Below, piece after piece: positions 44,733 through 54,831 of a stretch of DNA of 64,000 nucleotides. The translations under genes were made by a program, and so were the position numbers. Numbering within the stretch: the stretch's first letter is position 1; each line of letters begins with the position of its first letter. Below the pieces are notes generated by a model that worked only from the letters and a program-made list of their open reading frames with translations, had not been told where the DNA came from and searched no databases. Origin of the DNA: Bdellovibrionales bacterium (GTDB lineage Bacteria; Bdellovibrionota; Bdellovibrionia; Bdellovibrionales; UBA1609); NCBI GenBank assembly GCA_016714165.1, contig JADJNU010000001.1:1364001-1428000 (forward strand), given 5' to 3'.

Positions 44733-46070
44733 TTAGTTAAAGTCCGCTAATTTTTGAGCCACATAGCGCTTCAGCTCTGACATTTTAACTCGATCCTGTT
44801 TCATGCTATCGCGATGACGAACCGTTACAGCTTCGTCCTCAATGCTTGTAAAATCCACGGTCACGCAAAGTGGAGTGCCAATCTCGTCTTGCCGACGATA
44901 TCGCTTCCCAATACTCGCCGTTTCATCATAATCGACGTCCCAGTCAAGCGCCAACTCATCTCGCAAATCAGCGGCCATCTTTATAAGAGGCTCTTTTCTT
45001 GAGAGGGGCAGCAGGGCCACCTTTATCGGAGCAAGCTCCGGCTTAAAGCCCATGACCACACGAACATCTTCACGACCCTCCTCCACCACTTTTTCTTCTC
45101 GGTAGGCATCACAAAGTATCGCCAAACACAAACGATCACATCCCACTGCTGTTTCAATTACATAAGGTAAAAACTTTTCCTTTGATGCCTCATCAAAATA
45201 CTCGAGTTTTTTATTTGAAAACTTCTGATGTTGACTCAGATCGAAATCGCCACGATTGTGCACGCCTTCAAGTTCCTGCCAACCAAACGGAAATTGATAT
45301 TGCACATCGAAAGCCGCTTTCGCGTAGTGCGCAAGCTCGTCCGGGCCATGCTGCTTGTAACGCAAATTCTCTTCTCGAATGCCCATGTTCAGATAGAATT
45401 TCCAACGAATCTTCTTCCAGGCCTCAAACCACTCCTCGTCTGTTCCGGGTTTTACAAAAAATTGCATTTCCATCTGCTCGAACTCTCGAGTGCGAAAAGT
45501 GAAATTACCCGGTGTGATTTCATTGCGGAAGGATTTTCCAATTTGAGCGACACCAAAGGGGATCTTCTTGCGCATAGACGTGGCGACATTCTCAAAATTG
45601 ACAAATATTCCTTGGGCCGTCTCTGGTCGCAAATAAACCGTGCTGCCTTCATCGGCCACAGGTCCCATATGAGTCTTGAACATAAGGTTGAATTGTCGAG
45701 ACTCTGTCACATCAGCTGAACCACAGCGCGGGCACACGACTTTCCCATCCACAATTGATGAATCTTCACGAAAACGATTTTTACACTTCTTGCAGTCCAC
45801 CAGAGGATCTGAGAACCCATCAATGTGCCCAGAGGCTTTCCAAACCGTGGGATGCATCAATATGGCCGAATCGAGGCCCACAATGTCATTTCTCCGGGTC
45901 ATCGCGCGATACCAATGCAGCTTAAGGTTCAGTTTCAAGTTTGTACCGAGGGGACCGTAGTCCCAACATGAGTTCAAACCTCCGTAAATTTCACTGCTCT
46001 GAAATACAAATCCGCGACGCTTAGACAAGGAAACCAAAGTTGACAAATCTTTTAATAAAGTGGTTTGCAT
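44733..46070 (-). CDS. glyS: Glycyl-tRNA synthetase, single-chain alpha2 type
   Basis: A class II synthetase of 445 residues of the eukaryotic/archaeal-like dimeric type, not the bacterial alpha2-beta2 GlyQ/GlyS pair. Features include KRRGFVFQSSEIYGG, a zinc-like CKKC...CPRCG insert, motif 2 (GKSFRNEITPGNFTFRTREFEQMEMQ, which carries the ATP-binding Arg), and motif 3 (ETAVGCDRLCLAIL). The C-terminal anticodon-binding domain has ALLPLSRKEP. GAGGA precedes the ATG by 5 bases. It is probably the first gene of the glyS-ppdK-smc-ftsY operon. Confidence 0.95.
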   Translation of the reverse strand: MQTTLLKDLSTLVSLSKRRGFVFQSSEIYGGLNSCWDYGPLGTNLKLNLKLHWYRAMTRRNDIVGLDSAILMHPTVWKASGHIDGFSDPLVDCKKCKNRFREDSSIVDGKVVCPRCGSADVTESRQFNLMFKTHMGPVADEGSTVYLRPETAQGIFVNFENVATSMRKKIPFGVAQIGKSFRNEITPGNFTFRTREFEQMEMQFFVKPGTDEEWFEAWKKIRWKFYLNMGIREENLRYKQHGPDELAHYAKAAFDVQYQFPFGWQELEGVHNRGDFDLSQHQKFSNKKLEYFDEASKEKFLPYVIETAVGCDRLCLAILCDAYREEKVVEEGREDVRVVMGFKPELAPIKVALLPLSRKEPLIKMAADLRDELALDWDVDYDETASIGKRYRRQDEIGTPLCVTVDFTSIEDEAVTVRHRDSMKQDRVKMSELKRYVAQKLADFN

Positions 46071-46219
46071 GAAATTCCTCAGAACGAAGAGAGAGGGGTT
46101 TATATTTTATCTGATTCGAGGTAACACCGACGACAAGAAAGAGTCAACAAAACGGCTTGATATCGGCTTGCCTAAGAGCCTTGAATTCCTTTTTAAAATG
46201 ATCTTTATGTGGTGCGTAA

Positions 46220-46813
46220 CTAAGAGCGCAGGTGTGCGAGAATAGACTGGTAAGCGGTATCAACAAAGACGCGCGACTCTTGGTCGACAAGTTTGAGACA
46301 GGATTGATAGGCTTCGTTGACCTTGTCGATCGGGCTTCCTGCTGGAAGACCCAAGACCTCGTAGGCATCCCAAGAGTGCCCATTGTAGTTAAAGATCACA
46401 TTGAGAGATCTTCGTGGCGCAGATTCCTTTTCACCTGCGTTTGCCGGATCCGTCGATCTCTTGCTCGATCCCCCTATTCCTTCTGAATTCCCTGTGAGGC
46501 TCTTCGCATATTCTCCCGTGAGGGCTTTTCTACTCGAGTCCCCGCTGAGGGAAGCCATTCCCGAGCCCTCTGCCGAAGAAGCATGAGGGCCGCCTTGACC
46601 ACTCCAACCCCGCTTCAGCGATAGCTTCATCCGAGAGCGAGGTCGGCGCCGTAATAGGTAAAAAAGCACCAAAATCAAAACCGCGCCATTTAAAATCAGG
46701 AATTCTTTGACCTTGGGATCCACATCCCTATTATTGGGTCGCCCAAAGTATTTTTCAAGTCCCAGTGGAAGAACCCTATCCGAAAGGAGCGACCCCCGTG
46801 ACACAAAATCCAT
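46220..46813 (-). CDS. Membrane protein with a J-like domain lacking HPD
   Basis: One transmembrane helix near the N-terminus (KEFLILNGAVLILVLFYLL, then RRRPRSR) is followed by a ~75-residue low-complexity, Ser/Gly-rich linker. A ~55-residue C-terminal domain starts AYEVLGLPAGSPIDKVNEAY, the first half of a DnaJ domain. The HPD tripeptide that stimulates Hsp70 is absent; the corresponding segment reads CLKLVDQES. It therefore cannot act as a normal co-chaperone. The start is uncertain: ATG 46813 overlaps the divergent mrp start; a GTG near 46726 (GTGGATCCC) just before the helix is possible. Confidence 0.65.
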   Translation of the reverse strand: MDFVSRGSLLSDRVLPLGLEKYFGRPNNRDVDPKVKEFLILNGAVLILVLFYLLRRRPRSRMKLSLKRGWSGQGGPHASSAEGSGMASLSGDSSRKALTGEYAKSLTGNSEGIGGSSKRSTDPANAGEKESAPRRSLNVIFNYNGHSWDAYEVLGLPAGSPIDKVNEAYQSCLKLVDQESRVFVDTAYQSILAHLRS

Positions 46814-47667
46814 TTTCCCAACAAGCTGCAATTCCAGGCATTAAAAACGTCATTGCAGTGGGATCAGGCAAGGGTGGGGTCGGCAAAAGTACAGTCGCCA
46901 TCAATATCGCCATTGCCTTAGGAAAGAACTACCAGGTGGGAATATTGGACGCAGATCTCTACGGTCCCAGCATCCCGAGGATGCTTGGTGCCATAAATCA
47001 AAAGCCGAGCATCGGCGAAAATGGAAAGATCCAGCCACTTCAACGATATGGACTAAAGGCTATGAGCATTGGTTTTCTCGTGGAGGAATCTCAGGCGCTC
47101 ATTTGGAGGGGTCCCATGCTCTTCAAAGCAATGGACCAGTTTTTCCGAGATGTCGAATGGGGCAACCTAGACTACTTGATCATCGATCTCCCGCCGGGTA
47201 CGGGTGATGTTGCTTTAACGGTGGCACAGAAAATTCCAGTCAATGGAGCCATCACTGTGTGCACTCCTCAGAATCTCGCTTTTGCGGACGCCAAAAAGGC
47301 TCTCGATATGTACGACAAAGTGAACATTCCACAGCTGGGACTCGTAGAGAATATGTCTTATTTGCTCGACCCCGAAACTCAGCAAAAAATCCAACTTTTT
47401 CCAAAAGGAGATCTTGATACATTTCTCTCCGTCAGGAAAATACCAAAGTTGGGTGAAATCCCTTTTCACCCCGACGTGGCTATCAGCTCTGAGGCCGGAG
47501 TCCCTCTGATGATCAGTCATCCTGATTCCCCAGAAGGATGTGTCTTTTCCTCCATTGCGGCCCATATTGCAAAGGATTTGCCTCCTCGAGGGACGACTCC
47601 AGACGATGATGCGATCAAGTCCAGGAAAGAAAAAGAGAGCCAACCGCATCAGGCCCCACTTTCTTGA
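46798..47667 (+). CDS. Mrp/ApbC-type P-loop ATPase without the usual CxxC
   Basis: The protein is a MinD/Mrp-family ATPase: deviant Walker A GSGKGGVGKST, switch I region GILDADLYGPSIPRMLG, and DLPPGTGDVALT. Mrp/ApbC proteins carry Fe-S clusters for apo-proteins through a C-x-x-C in the segment after VENMSY. Here that segment reads VENMSYLLDPETQQ, with no cysteine. The N-terminal DUF59 domain is also absent. The start is GTG 46798, 8 bases after AAGGAG. The family is clear, but cluster transfer by the usual route is doubtful. It converges with the frameshifted secreted gene. Confidence 0.85.
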   Translation: MTQNPFSQQAAIPGIKNVIAVGSGKGGVGKSTVAINIAIALGKNYQVGILDADLYGPSIPRMLGAINQKPSIGENGKIQPLQRYGLKAMSIGFLVEESQALIWRGPMLFKAMDQFFRDVEWGNLDYLIIDLPPGTGDVALTVAQKIPVNGAITVCTPQNLAFADAKKALDMYDKVNIPQLGLVENMSYLLDPETQQKIQLFPKGDLDTFLSVRKIPKLGEIPFHPDVAISSEAGVPLMISHPDSPEGCVFSSIAAHIAKDLPPRGTTPDDDAIKSRKEKESQPHQAPLS

Positions 47668-47701
47668 AGTTTTTTCAAACAGCCAATTAAAACTCTATGA
47701 T

Positions 47702-48827
47702 TCAACCACAGGCATCGAGACTGCCGGTTTTGTTACACAAAAGACTTTTTTTAATTTTGGAGCGGAATTTCTTCCATTCTTTTAGCTGACCTGCTGAGAA
47801 AGGCAAAGCAAAGCTGCGTGAATCGGCAGGAGTATCATCGAGCCACAAGTTTAGAATTTCCAATATTTGTCTGCGCAAAAATCCATAACCCGATTTTCTG
47901 ACAACATTCAATACGAAGTGCTCAGGCTCAATCTTCAAAAAGAAACTCACTATACCGACATAGTAGATTGACAAATGGTTGGCCAAATACCTCTGATGTT
48001 CATTGCCATCCATATAGCAAAAGACATACTTTTGATAGTTGTCCCGCCAATCATGAGGCTTCATTTTTATCAATATTGAAACAAATTCAATGAGCAACTC
48101 ATAATCTGTCTTCAGTTGTGGATCCAATTGAACTTTGATTTGGTTCGTTGCCAGCACACGCAAATCCTCCTTCGTGGTTCCCGTCGCCAAATCCTCTACC
48201 GCCGCATGGCGAATACTGGGGATGGGTCTCATTGCGTAGGTTATCTTAGATACGTCTGGTACCAAGCCAAACCCCAGACCTGGAAGTCTGGAAGCTGCGA
48301 AATCCAGGTGAGACTGGTCACCTGGAAAAGTGCCTGATCTGCCATAAATTTCGAAAATCTCGTTCTTACCAGTGACCAAAAGTTCTCCTGCTGATAGAAC
48401 CTGTGCCCTTACGCCGTTAGGCAAGCGACGCAAGACTTCCTGCCAAAGTCCCTCGTGGGAACCAAAGTATCCATTCTGAAGATTTCCTTCGATCAATGAG
48501 TCTTTGAGATTGAACTCCGGAACAGTGAAGGCTCTGACCTGCCCTTCAATCTCAACCAAAATAAAGAGATGGCGACCGTAGCTAAGGTTCGGGTCTCCTT
48601 CAATGACGTATCGACCCCCAAAATCATGCGTAGAAGCGTTTGCAACAATGTCACCGAAAGAGCGATCTCTCTTCTCGATAGCCGAGGGAAAAGGGACACC
48701 TCCTCCCCCCTCTTATACTCGTCCGAATTTCGCCAGAAGAGGGAAACATCACAATTTTCCTACACCCAGCACTTGCCACGCCTAGGTCCCATAATCCCAT
48801 CAGAAAGAAAAAAACAAATCTAAGCAA
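47702..48827 (-). CDS. Hypothetical secreted protein, frameshifted at a G6 run
   Basis: A signal-peptide frame starts at TTG 48827 (GGGAG 6 bases upstream) with RFVFFFLMGLWDLGVASA and continues to about 48705. The rest (284 residues from 48559, plus ~50 upstream residues without a start, such as FGDIVANASTHDFGGRYVIE) lies in another frame. Six G at 48710-48705 mark the junction: with five G the frames join into a ~375-residue exported protein. Its C-terminal half is helical (DYELLIEFVSILIKM, HLSIYYVGIVSFFL). No family is recognised. Confidence 0.6.
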
Positions 48828-48978
48828 AGCTCGCTCCCAAGAAATCCAGCTAGCCAAAGTTTCAGCACCCGAATCAGATAAAGAAATCTTAATAAAATAA
48901 CCCTTATTGGTGATTTATTAGCCCAAGTGCGTCAAAATGGGAAGAAAAATATGTGGGATCTCCGAAAAATGAAAACCC

Positions 48979-50487
48979 CTATTGCGGAATAACGAGCTCG
49001 CTCCCAATCATGATATTAGATCGATTGGACAGCTGGTTGGCCAGGGCAATTTTTGTGATATTCACACCATATTGACGGGCAATATTTGTGAGAGTTTCTC
49101 CACGACGAACAACATGCACGCGCCCCTTTTCAGCTTTTACGGCAATCTTTTGACCCACAAATACCACCCCTCGGCGGCTCAAATTATTCAATAGTTTCAA
49201 ATTCTCAGTTGTCGTTCCGTACCTCTTGGCAACGAGATTCAGATTTTCACCCCGTTTCATCACGTGGTACTTGATGTCAGGGGTTAAAGAGTTGCTCTGG
49301 CCGCTCTTTTCCAAAGAAGCCGTATCGCGATGACTGAGGTAAACATCCGGCTCACGCTCGGGAACACGAATCCTCTGGCCAATGCGGAGAAGGCTTCGAT
49401 TTGAAAAATCATTGAGACGACGAAGCGTTGCAACCGACGTGTGGTAGCGACGTGCTATAACAGAAAGAGAATCACCTCTTCGGATTCTATATCTGCCCGA
49501 TTCTGAGGCAACAAATACAGGGGGAATCGAATCACTCAGATCAATCGCCGCCAAAGCCTTTTCCCGTGACCCAATGGGAACTCTCAGGGTCACTGTACTG
49601 CCCGGCTCAACGGGTACGTAATAGGTACGAAACATCGGATTCAATCGTTGAAGATCTTCATAGCTCGCTGACGACATCCCGCTTGCCAATTTTTGGAGAC
49701 TTATGGGCTTCGTGATCTCAATTGTCTCGTATCCAAACTCGGCCTCATACGAAAGCTTGTGAAAACCATAATCCTCTGGATTTTTCGCAATGAGAGTGGC
49801 CGCGATAAATTTTGGCACGTAATTAGCTGTCTCGCGCGGCAGACGACGATTCTTGGAAAGCTCCCAAAAATCCCTTGTGTAGTGTCTCATCACAGCTCGC
49901 TTGACCCTGTTTTCTCCGGTGTTGTAAGAAGCAAGAGCGAGGTACCAATTTCCAAAAAGATTGTGAAGAGCTTTAAAATATCTACCCGCAGCCTGTGTTG
50001 AAAGAACGGGGTCCCGTCTTTCATCAACAAATGGGTCAATCCGCAATCCGTATATTTTACCGGTCTCTCGAATGAACTGCCAATACCCAACCGCTGCGGC
50101 ATGGCTATTTGCTTTGTGACTAAACCCAGACTCAATCAAAGAAACATAAACGAGATCGTCTGGCAAACCCTGGCTACGCAACTCCGCCTTCATCATGGGC
50201 AGATACCTTGAAGATCGCTCCAGATAGGTTTCCATGTAGCGACGACCTCGACCCTGAAAATAATTAACCCATTTCTGAACCTGCTTATTTACTTCGATTG
50301 GAATATTCTCGACTTGAACAGGCGAGTCAGAAAGATTGTCGTTTGCACCCTTGATAACGGCGAGAGATTCTGGACTTTCACTCTCTGCAGATGAACTGTC
50401 ATTTTTTACTTGAGGGGATTGAAAATGACCACAAGCAGTCAGGCCCACCCATGCCACTAAGACAAGACCCGTACTGCATTTTCGCAT
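48979..50487 (-). CDS. mltD: Membrane-bound lytic murein transglycosylase D-like lipoprotein
   Basis: A lipoprotein signal (lipobox LTAC) precedes a goose-lysozyme-type SLT domain at residues ~105-230, with the catalytic glutamate in SLIESGFSHKANSHAAAVGYWQF and the ALASYNTGENRVKRA block. Three LysM peptidoglycan-binding repeats follow: ~330-375 (YRIRRGDSLSVIARRY), ~405-450 (YHVMKRGENLNLVAKRY) and ~457-502 (VHVVRRGETLTNIARQY). It would cleave the glycan backbone to 1,6-anhydro products at the outer-membrane face of the wall. The layout and length are those of MltD. Confidence 0.92.
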   Translation of the reverse strand: MRKCSTGLVLVAWVGLTACGHFQSPQVKNDSSSAESESPESLAVIKGANDNLSDSPVQVENIPIEVNKQVQKWVNYFQGRGRRYMETYLERSSRYLPMMKAELRSQGLPDDLVYVSLIESGFSHKANSHAAAVGYWQFIRETGKIYGLRIDPFVDERRDPVLSTQAAGRYFKALHNLFGNWYLALASYNTGENRVKRAVMRHYTRDFWELSKNRRLPRETANYVPKFIAATLIAKNPEDYGFHKLSYEAEFGYETIEITKPISLQKLASGMSSASYEDLQRLNPMFRTYYVPVEPGSTVTLRVPIGSREKALAAIDLSDSIPPVFVASESGRYRIRRGDSLSVIARRYHTSVATLRRLNDFSNRSLLRIGQRIRVPEREPDVYLSHRDTASLEKSGQSNSLTPDIKYHVMKRGENLNLVAKRYGTTTENLKLLNNLSRRGVVFVGQKIAVKAEKGRVHVVRRGETLTNIARQYGVNITKIALANQLSNRSNIMIGSELVIPQ

Positions 50488-50631
50488 TCAGCCTCCCTTT
50501 AGTACCTCTGCACATGCATATGTATAAATTTAGCCCACCGGACTGAAAACCGCAACAAGACGTGGCGTCTTTGGGCCTAAGACGGAGGACCAAGGTCGCA
50601 CTGTCTAACAAATTGACAGTTCCAGGTCAAC

Positions 50632-52918
50632 CTATTGGATGGCTCCCTCCCAAATGGATTGAGATATTACGAGTTCGCGGGATTCTAACACTCGGTAGAT
50701 CAAAAAATTGCGCATAACGGCCTTCACATAAAAACTTGTCTCAATCCAAGGCAGTTCATCAATCCAAAGGTCATCGAAAGGGTCTGCAGATCCACGCAAA
50801 CTCAACTTGGCTAAGTCTTCCCGAAAAGCCATCCACTTTCTGAGGCGACCAATTCCAAGATTGTAACTGCCCAAGGCGAGCAGCAAATGTCCATCAAAGG
50901 CTCTGATCATTCTTCTCAAATAACTTGTCCCAAACATAATGTTCAATTCAGGAGAGAAGAGATCTTCTGGAAGCGAAAGCTTCTTTTTGTAATTGGTGTA
51001 TTGGGCCGAATCTCGCGCGGTAATGGGCACAATTTGCATAAGTCCCACTGCGTTTGCAGGGCTCACAGCATCAGGGCGAAAAGAACTCTCCTGTTTGATC
51101 AACCCAAGAATCAAGGCCGAATCGAGTCCTTGTTTGGCAGCCATTTTCTTTACCAAAGATTGAAACTCGCGAGGAAAAGAAAGACCATAGAGCCCAGATC
51201 TCAAGAGCCCACGATCTTCCTCCCAGGCCTCATTCATCAAGGAAATGGCCCCGAAATGATCGAATGCCAAAGACATGAGCCTTGCTCTTACAACTTTTTC
51301 CTCTGGAGACTGCGGTGCAGGCAATAACCCAAGTTCTGCTTGGGCTTCCTTAAACCATCCCGCCTGCAACAGAACTTGAAATCTTTCCCAAGCCTGATAT
51401 TCGACTTCGCTAAGCCAGAGCTGAATCTTGACTGGTCCCTTCGAATCAGGTTCAAAGCTCAGACGGTTTTCGTTTGTTTCAATTTTGGTTCTCAACCCAT
51501 AATAAGTTAAAGGGAAACGATCGATCAAGATCTTGGCTTCCTGCGTAGCGCGTTCAGAATTGAATTTTTGAAGAGATCGGTACAGCCAATAGCGAGCCTG
51601 TAGCTCCCATTGCTTCCCCTTCGGAAGAGCCAACAACCGCTCAAACGAGGCCACGCCAGCCGGGTATTTTTGCTGACGAAGGTGGGTGAGACCCAGTCTG
51701 AAAAGGGCTTCAGCTGCGATATCTGTTCCGCCATGCTCCTGGATCAGTTTCTCGAAACTTTGTTCTGCTTTTTTATAATTACCCAAAAAAAAGGACGACT
51801 GGGCCAAAACGTAAAGAGGCGTCGCGGTTGACTTCCCCTTCATTTCGGACAGACTGGAGTCAGCAAGACGAAGACTTTCAAGGTAATAACCACGGCCAAA
51901 AAGATTTTTGGCCCATTCAGCCTGACGCCCACCATCCACTTTGTCTAATTGATCAAGAATTCTTTCTTTCAAAAGTCGAAGCTTAGTATCCGAATTGGAA
52001 ATTACACTCGTCAGAACCTCAATGATTTTATCACTGGCCCAATCAGACCTTCGCCCTCCGGGAAATTTCTTGATCAATTTCACACAGTCCTCTACGGCAG
52101 CAAGAAAATCACCACCGCTCAAAGCAACCCCTATCCTCTGCTGAAGCTCTGTCTCCTCTTGAGAAACTTCAACAGTGAGATCAGAATTAGTTGCCGGCCC
52201 CTGTTGAGCAACCGTGACTTTGCTATCAGATTTGGATAAGACTCCCCGAAGGGATTCAATCCGTTGACGCATTTCTGGTTGCGGCAGAGCACGGTAACTT
52301 CTTCCAAAATAGTCGGCCGCTGCACTCAGATTTTGTTGAATAAACGCCAAATCTCCTGCTGACCGATAAAGTTGCGCCTGAGCTGCTTGATCAAGCCAAG
52401 ACTTTTTCTGCATGATACGATCAATTGTATTCCATGCCTGACGTCGGTTGGATTTAAGTTGCTTACCCAGAAGGTGCAGAAGTGCTTTGACATAAGCTTG
52501 CCGAAGCTCATTCACCTGAGGGCCCTGTAAAAACCAATCAGAGTTTTTATCTATTTTATCGACAATGGAGCTCAAGGAAACAAGATGACCTTGATTTTTT
52601 TTCAGACAACTTCATGGCACAATTCAACTCTGTGATCGCCAACCAGGCTCGCAATCCCTGAGCAATCTTGTCGAGTTTGGCAGCTGTTCCCAAGCACCTC
52701 TCAGCATTATTTTTTTTATCTTCCTGTCTCAAGGTTATCAACAGACGAGCAACTGATGCTCCCCCCTTTGGAACTGGAGAATCATCGTAGTTCCACCTTG
52801 AGGCCGGTAAATCAAAGTCACTTGTCAGTATCACCTGGCGAAGATTTACTTGGGCCTCGCACAAAGCAACCGTGCAGACTGCAAAAAAGGCAAGCGTCCT
52901 ACGGAAGGATTTTAACAT
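50632..52918 (-). CDS. Soluble lytic transglycosylase with TPR-like repeats, frameshifted at an A8 run
   Basis: The C-terminal ~180 residues are an Slt-type domain: catalytic Glu in GLIKQESSFRPDAVSPANAVGLMQI, then ALGSYNLGIGRLRKW. The middle ~400 residues are helical TPR-like repeats (for example AEALFRLGLTHLRQQKY), as in Slt70's superhelical ring. The 647-codon frame has no signal peptide. A separate frame from 52918 (ATG overlapping the batD stop, TGATG) carries one (FRRTLAFFAVCTVALCEA) plus ~95 residues and stops early. The frames join if the run of eight A at 52602-52595 has seven. The full gene (~760 residues) is thus the last member of the bat operon. Confidence 0.88.
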
Positions 52919-54831
52919 CAAGCCTTACCTTTGTCGGATGCTGTTTCCTGAAGAGAAACAAGAGCAAGATCAAGAGTGTGGCTCAGAAGTTTATCTAATT
53001 CACTCACTGTCTTTCTGAGCTCTTTTTTATCCCTCAGCGATCCGGTCAATGCCTCTGGAGCAAATCCCAAGGCCTCTAGAGTATTCATGATCTTGCGGAG
53101 AGGAGCTTCCACCTCTCGGCGGACGCTTGGAGGGGCTTTCATGACAAGCTTTTCCAGTTCCTGATATCCTCCCCGCGATCCTGAAATTTCTCCCAAGATC
53201 AGATAAATGAGGTTGGTTCCTTCGACGCCAACTGAGCGCCAATCTCCCTTGTCCGCAAGCTTAGTGATGCGAAGAATCCTCTTCTTGTAAAGAGCACGCA
53301 AATCTCTGCCCTTTCGCCAAATACCAAATTGCATCATTGTCCAGAACCCCAGGGCAATGAATATCGCCAGATAAACAACAGGCCAAAATATCAGAGGCTG
53401 AAAAGGAAAGCCTCCGCCGCTCGCTTCCCATCCCAAAGCCAGTTCAGGCATTCCACTACGAGCTTCCTTCTCTTTTTCCTTCGCCTCTTCCTTTGATTCT
53501 CTTGGAGCCGAAGCAATGGTCTGATCGCCACTGCTCGGTGTTACGGTTAACAGAATCTCAGAAGTCCCCTTTTTGTAAAACTGCCCGGTATTGGGATCGA
53601 AAAGACTAAAGCTAAGAGCAGGTATGGTAACTGATCCTGCCTCCCGCGGGATCAATAAGACTTCAAATTCTTTATAACTCTGTCCGTTTTTAAAAAATTT
53701 TGATTCACTCTTTGTATCGTAAACTTCAATTGAAGAGGGAAGACCCAGCTTTGGCAGATCAATCAGCTTCGCATTGCCGCGACCATCAAACCTAACCTTC
53801 AATGTTACGGGTTGGTTAGCAGCAACCGTCTGCTCTGAAATCCCTCCCGTCACTTCAAATTGCCCGACAGCGCCCGTGTAATCAGCCGGTCGGCCCTCTG
53901 AGGGTACGGGTAAGACTTGAATTTCCACAGGTTTGCTGGCCTTCGTGTAAACATATTGACGACCAAATCCAAAGGTGGAGTCTGCCATGACTGAGCATTT
54001 TGCTTTGTATGGATCTATAACCGCTTTTCCTTGCTTGATAGGAAATAGGGCATAAGACACAAGCAAAGCCTTCTTATAAACCAAGCCATTGATCACCTCA
54101 TCTTGCCACTCGAGGCGGGTCGCCAGATCAATCTCTTCTTTCCAAAATCCATTGAGAGATGGATATTGAAGCGTGTCGATATCACGGATCAGGCTACGCG
54201 TGTAAAGATACCACGAGGCAGTCACTTGCTGTCCCTCATAGACCTTCTTATTATCCACATCGACTTGAATAAAAAATGCTTCATCTGGGTTAATCGGTTG
54301 CGACTTGAATCCCGGCATCCGCCTGCGCAGCAATTGAGAGAATAGCTCGTCGGCATCATCTAAGGGATCAACGGGCTGCCCCGGAGGCGTTTGAGCCTTT
54401 GGCCGAGTGGGAACAGAACCCGCCTTCTTCACATCAATATCCAGAGACTTGGTTCTGTAGGAATTTCCATTCACAACGACCTCAACAGGATCGATTCGTT
54501 GTTTTCCCGTCGAATTGGGGGCTAGCATATAATTGAAAATCCGAGACTGTTGAACCTGAAACTGTCCATTGGCGTACGTGCTACTTGTCTCCGATGATGA
54601 CCAGGAATTAATAAGATCAAGATTTTTAAAACTTGGCAGTCGGGGCTCCTCAACCGTTACGCTTCCCTTGCTCGATACCGAAATCATCAGGGTGAATGTA
54701 TCCCCTTCCTCCATTGACTCTCGATCCACGGAGGCTGTGACGCTGACTCCTTCAGACGCGACTGCCCGAGCAAAATTCAACCCCGCCACAGCGAAGACAA
54801 ACAGCAACCAGAATTTACCAATCTTTGCCAT
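52918..54831 (-). CDS. batD: BatD-like membrane protein
   Basis: A signal peptide (FWLLFVFAVAGLNFARA) is followed by a long periplasmic part of repeated beta-sandwich modules. The first has the conserved VSVTASVDRESMEEGDTFTL start; a later one reads QTVAANQPVTLKVRFDGRGN. A transmembrane helix follows near residue 480 (FWPVVYLAIFIALGFW), then a cytoplasmic helical tail of ~140 residues. This is the typical architecture of BatD in Bacteroides aerotolerance-type operons. AAGGAGG lies 6 bases before the ATG, within the end of batC. The biochemical role of Bat proteins is not settled. Confidence 0.9.
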   Translation of the reverse strand: MAKIGKFWLLFVFAVAGLNFARAVASEGVSVTASVDRESMEEGDTFTLMISVSSKGSVTVEEPRLPSFKNLDLINSWSSSETSSTYANGQFQVQQSRIFNYMLAPNSTGKQRIDPVEVVVNGNSYRTKSLDIDVKKAGSVPTRPKAQTPPGQPVDPLDDADELFSQLLRRRMPGFKSQPINPDEAFFIQVDVDNKKVYEGQQVTASWYLYTRSLIRDIDTLQYPSLNGFWKEEIDLATRLEWQDEVINGLVYKKALLVSYALFPIKQGKAVIDPYKAKCSVMADSTFGFGRQYVYTKASKPVEIQVLPVPSEGRPADYTGAVGQFEVTGGISEQTVAANQPVTLKVRFDGRGNAKLIDLPKLGLPSSIEVYDTKSESKFFKNGQSYKEFEVLLIPREAGSVTIPALSFSLFDPNTGQFYKKGTSEILLTVTPSSGDQTIASAPRESKEEAKEKEKEARSGMPELALGWEASGGGFPFQPLIFWPVVYLAIFIALGFWTMMQFGIWRKGRDLRALYKKRILRITKLADKGDWRSVGVEGTNLIYLILGEISGSRGGYQELEKLVMKAPPSVRREVEAPLRKIMNTLEALGFAPEALTGSLRDKKELRKTVSELDKLLSHTLDLALVSLQETASDKGKA

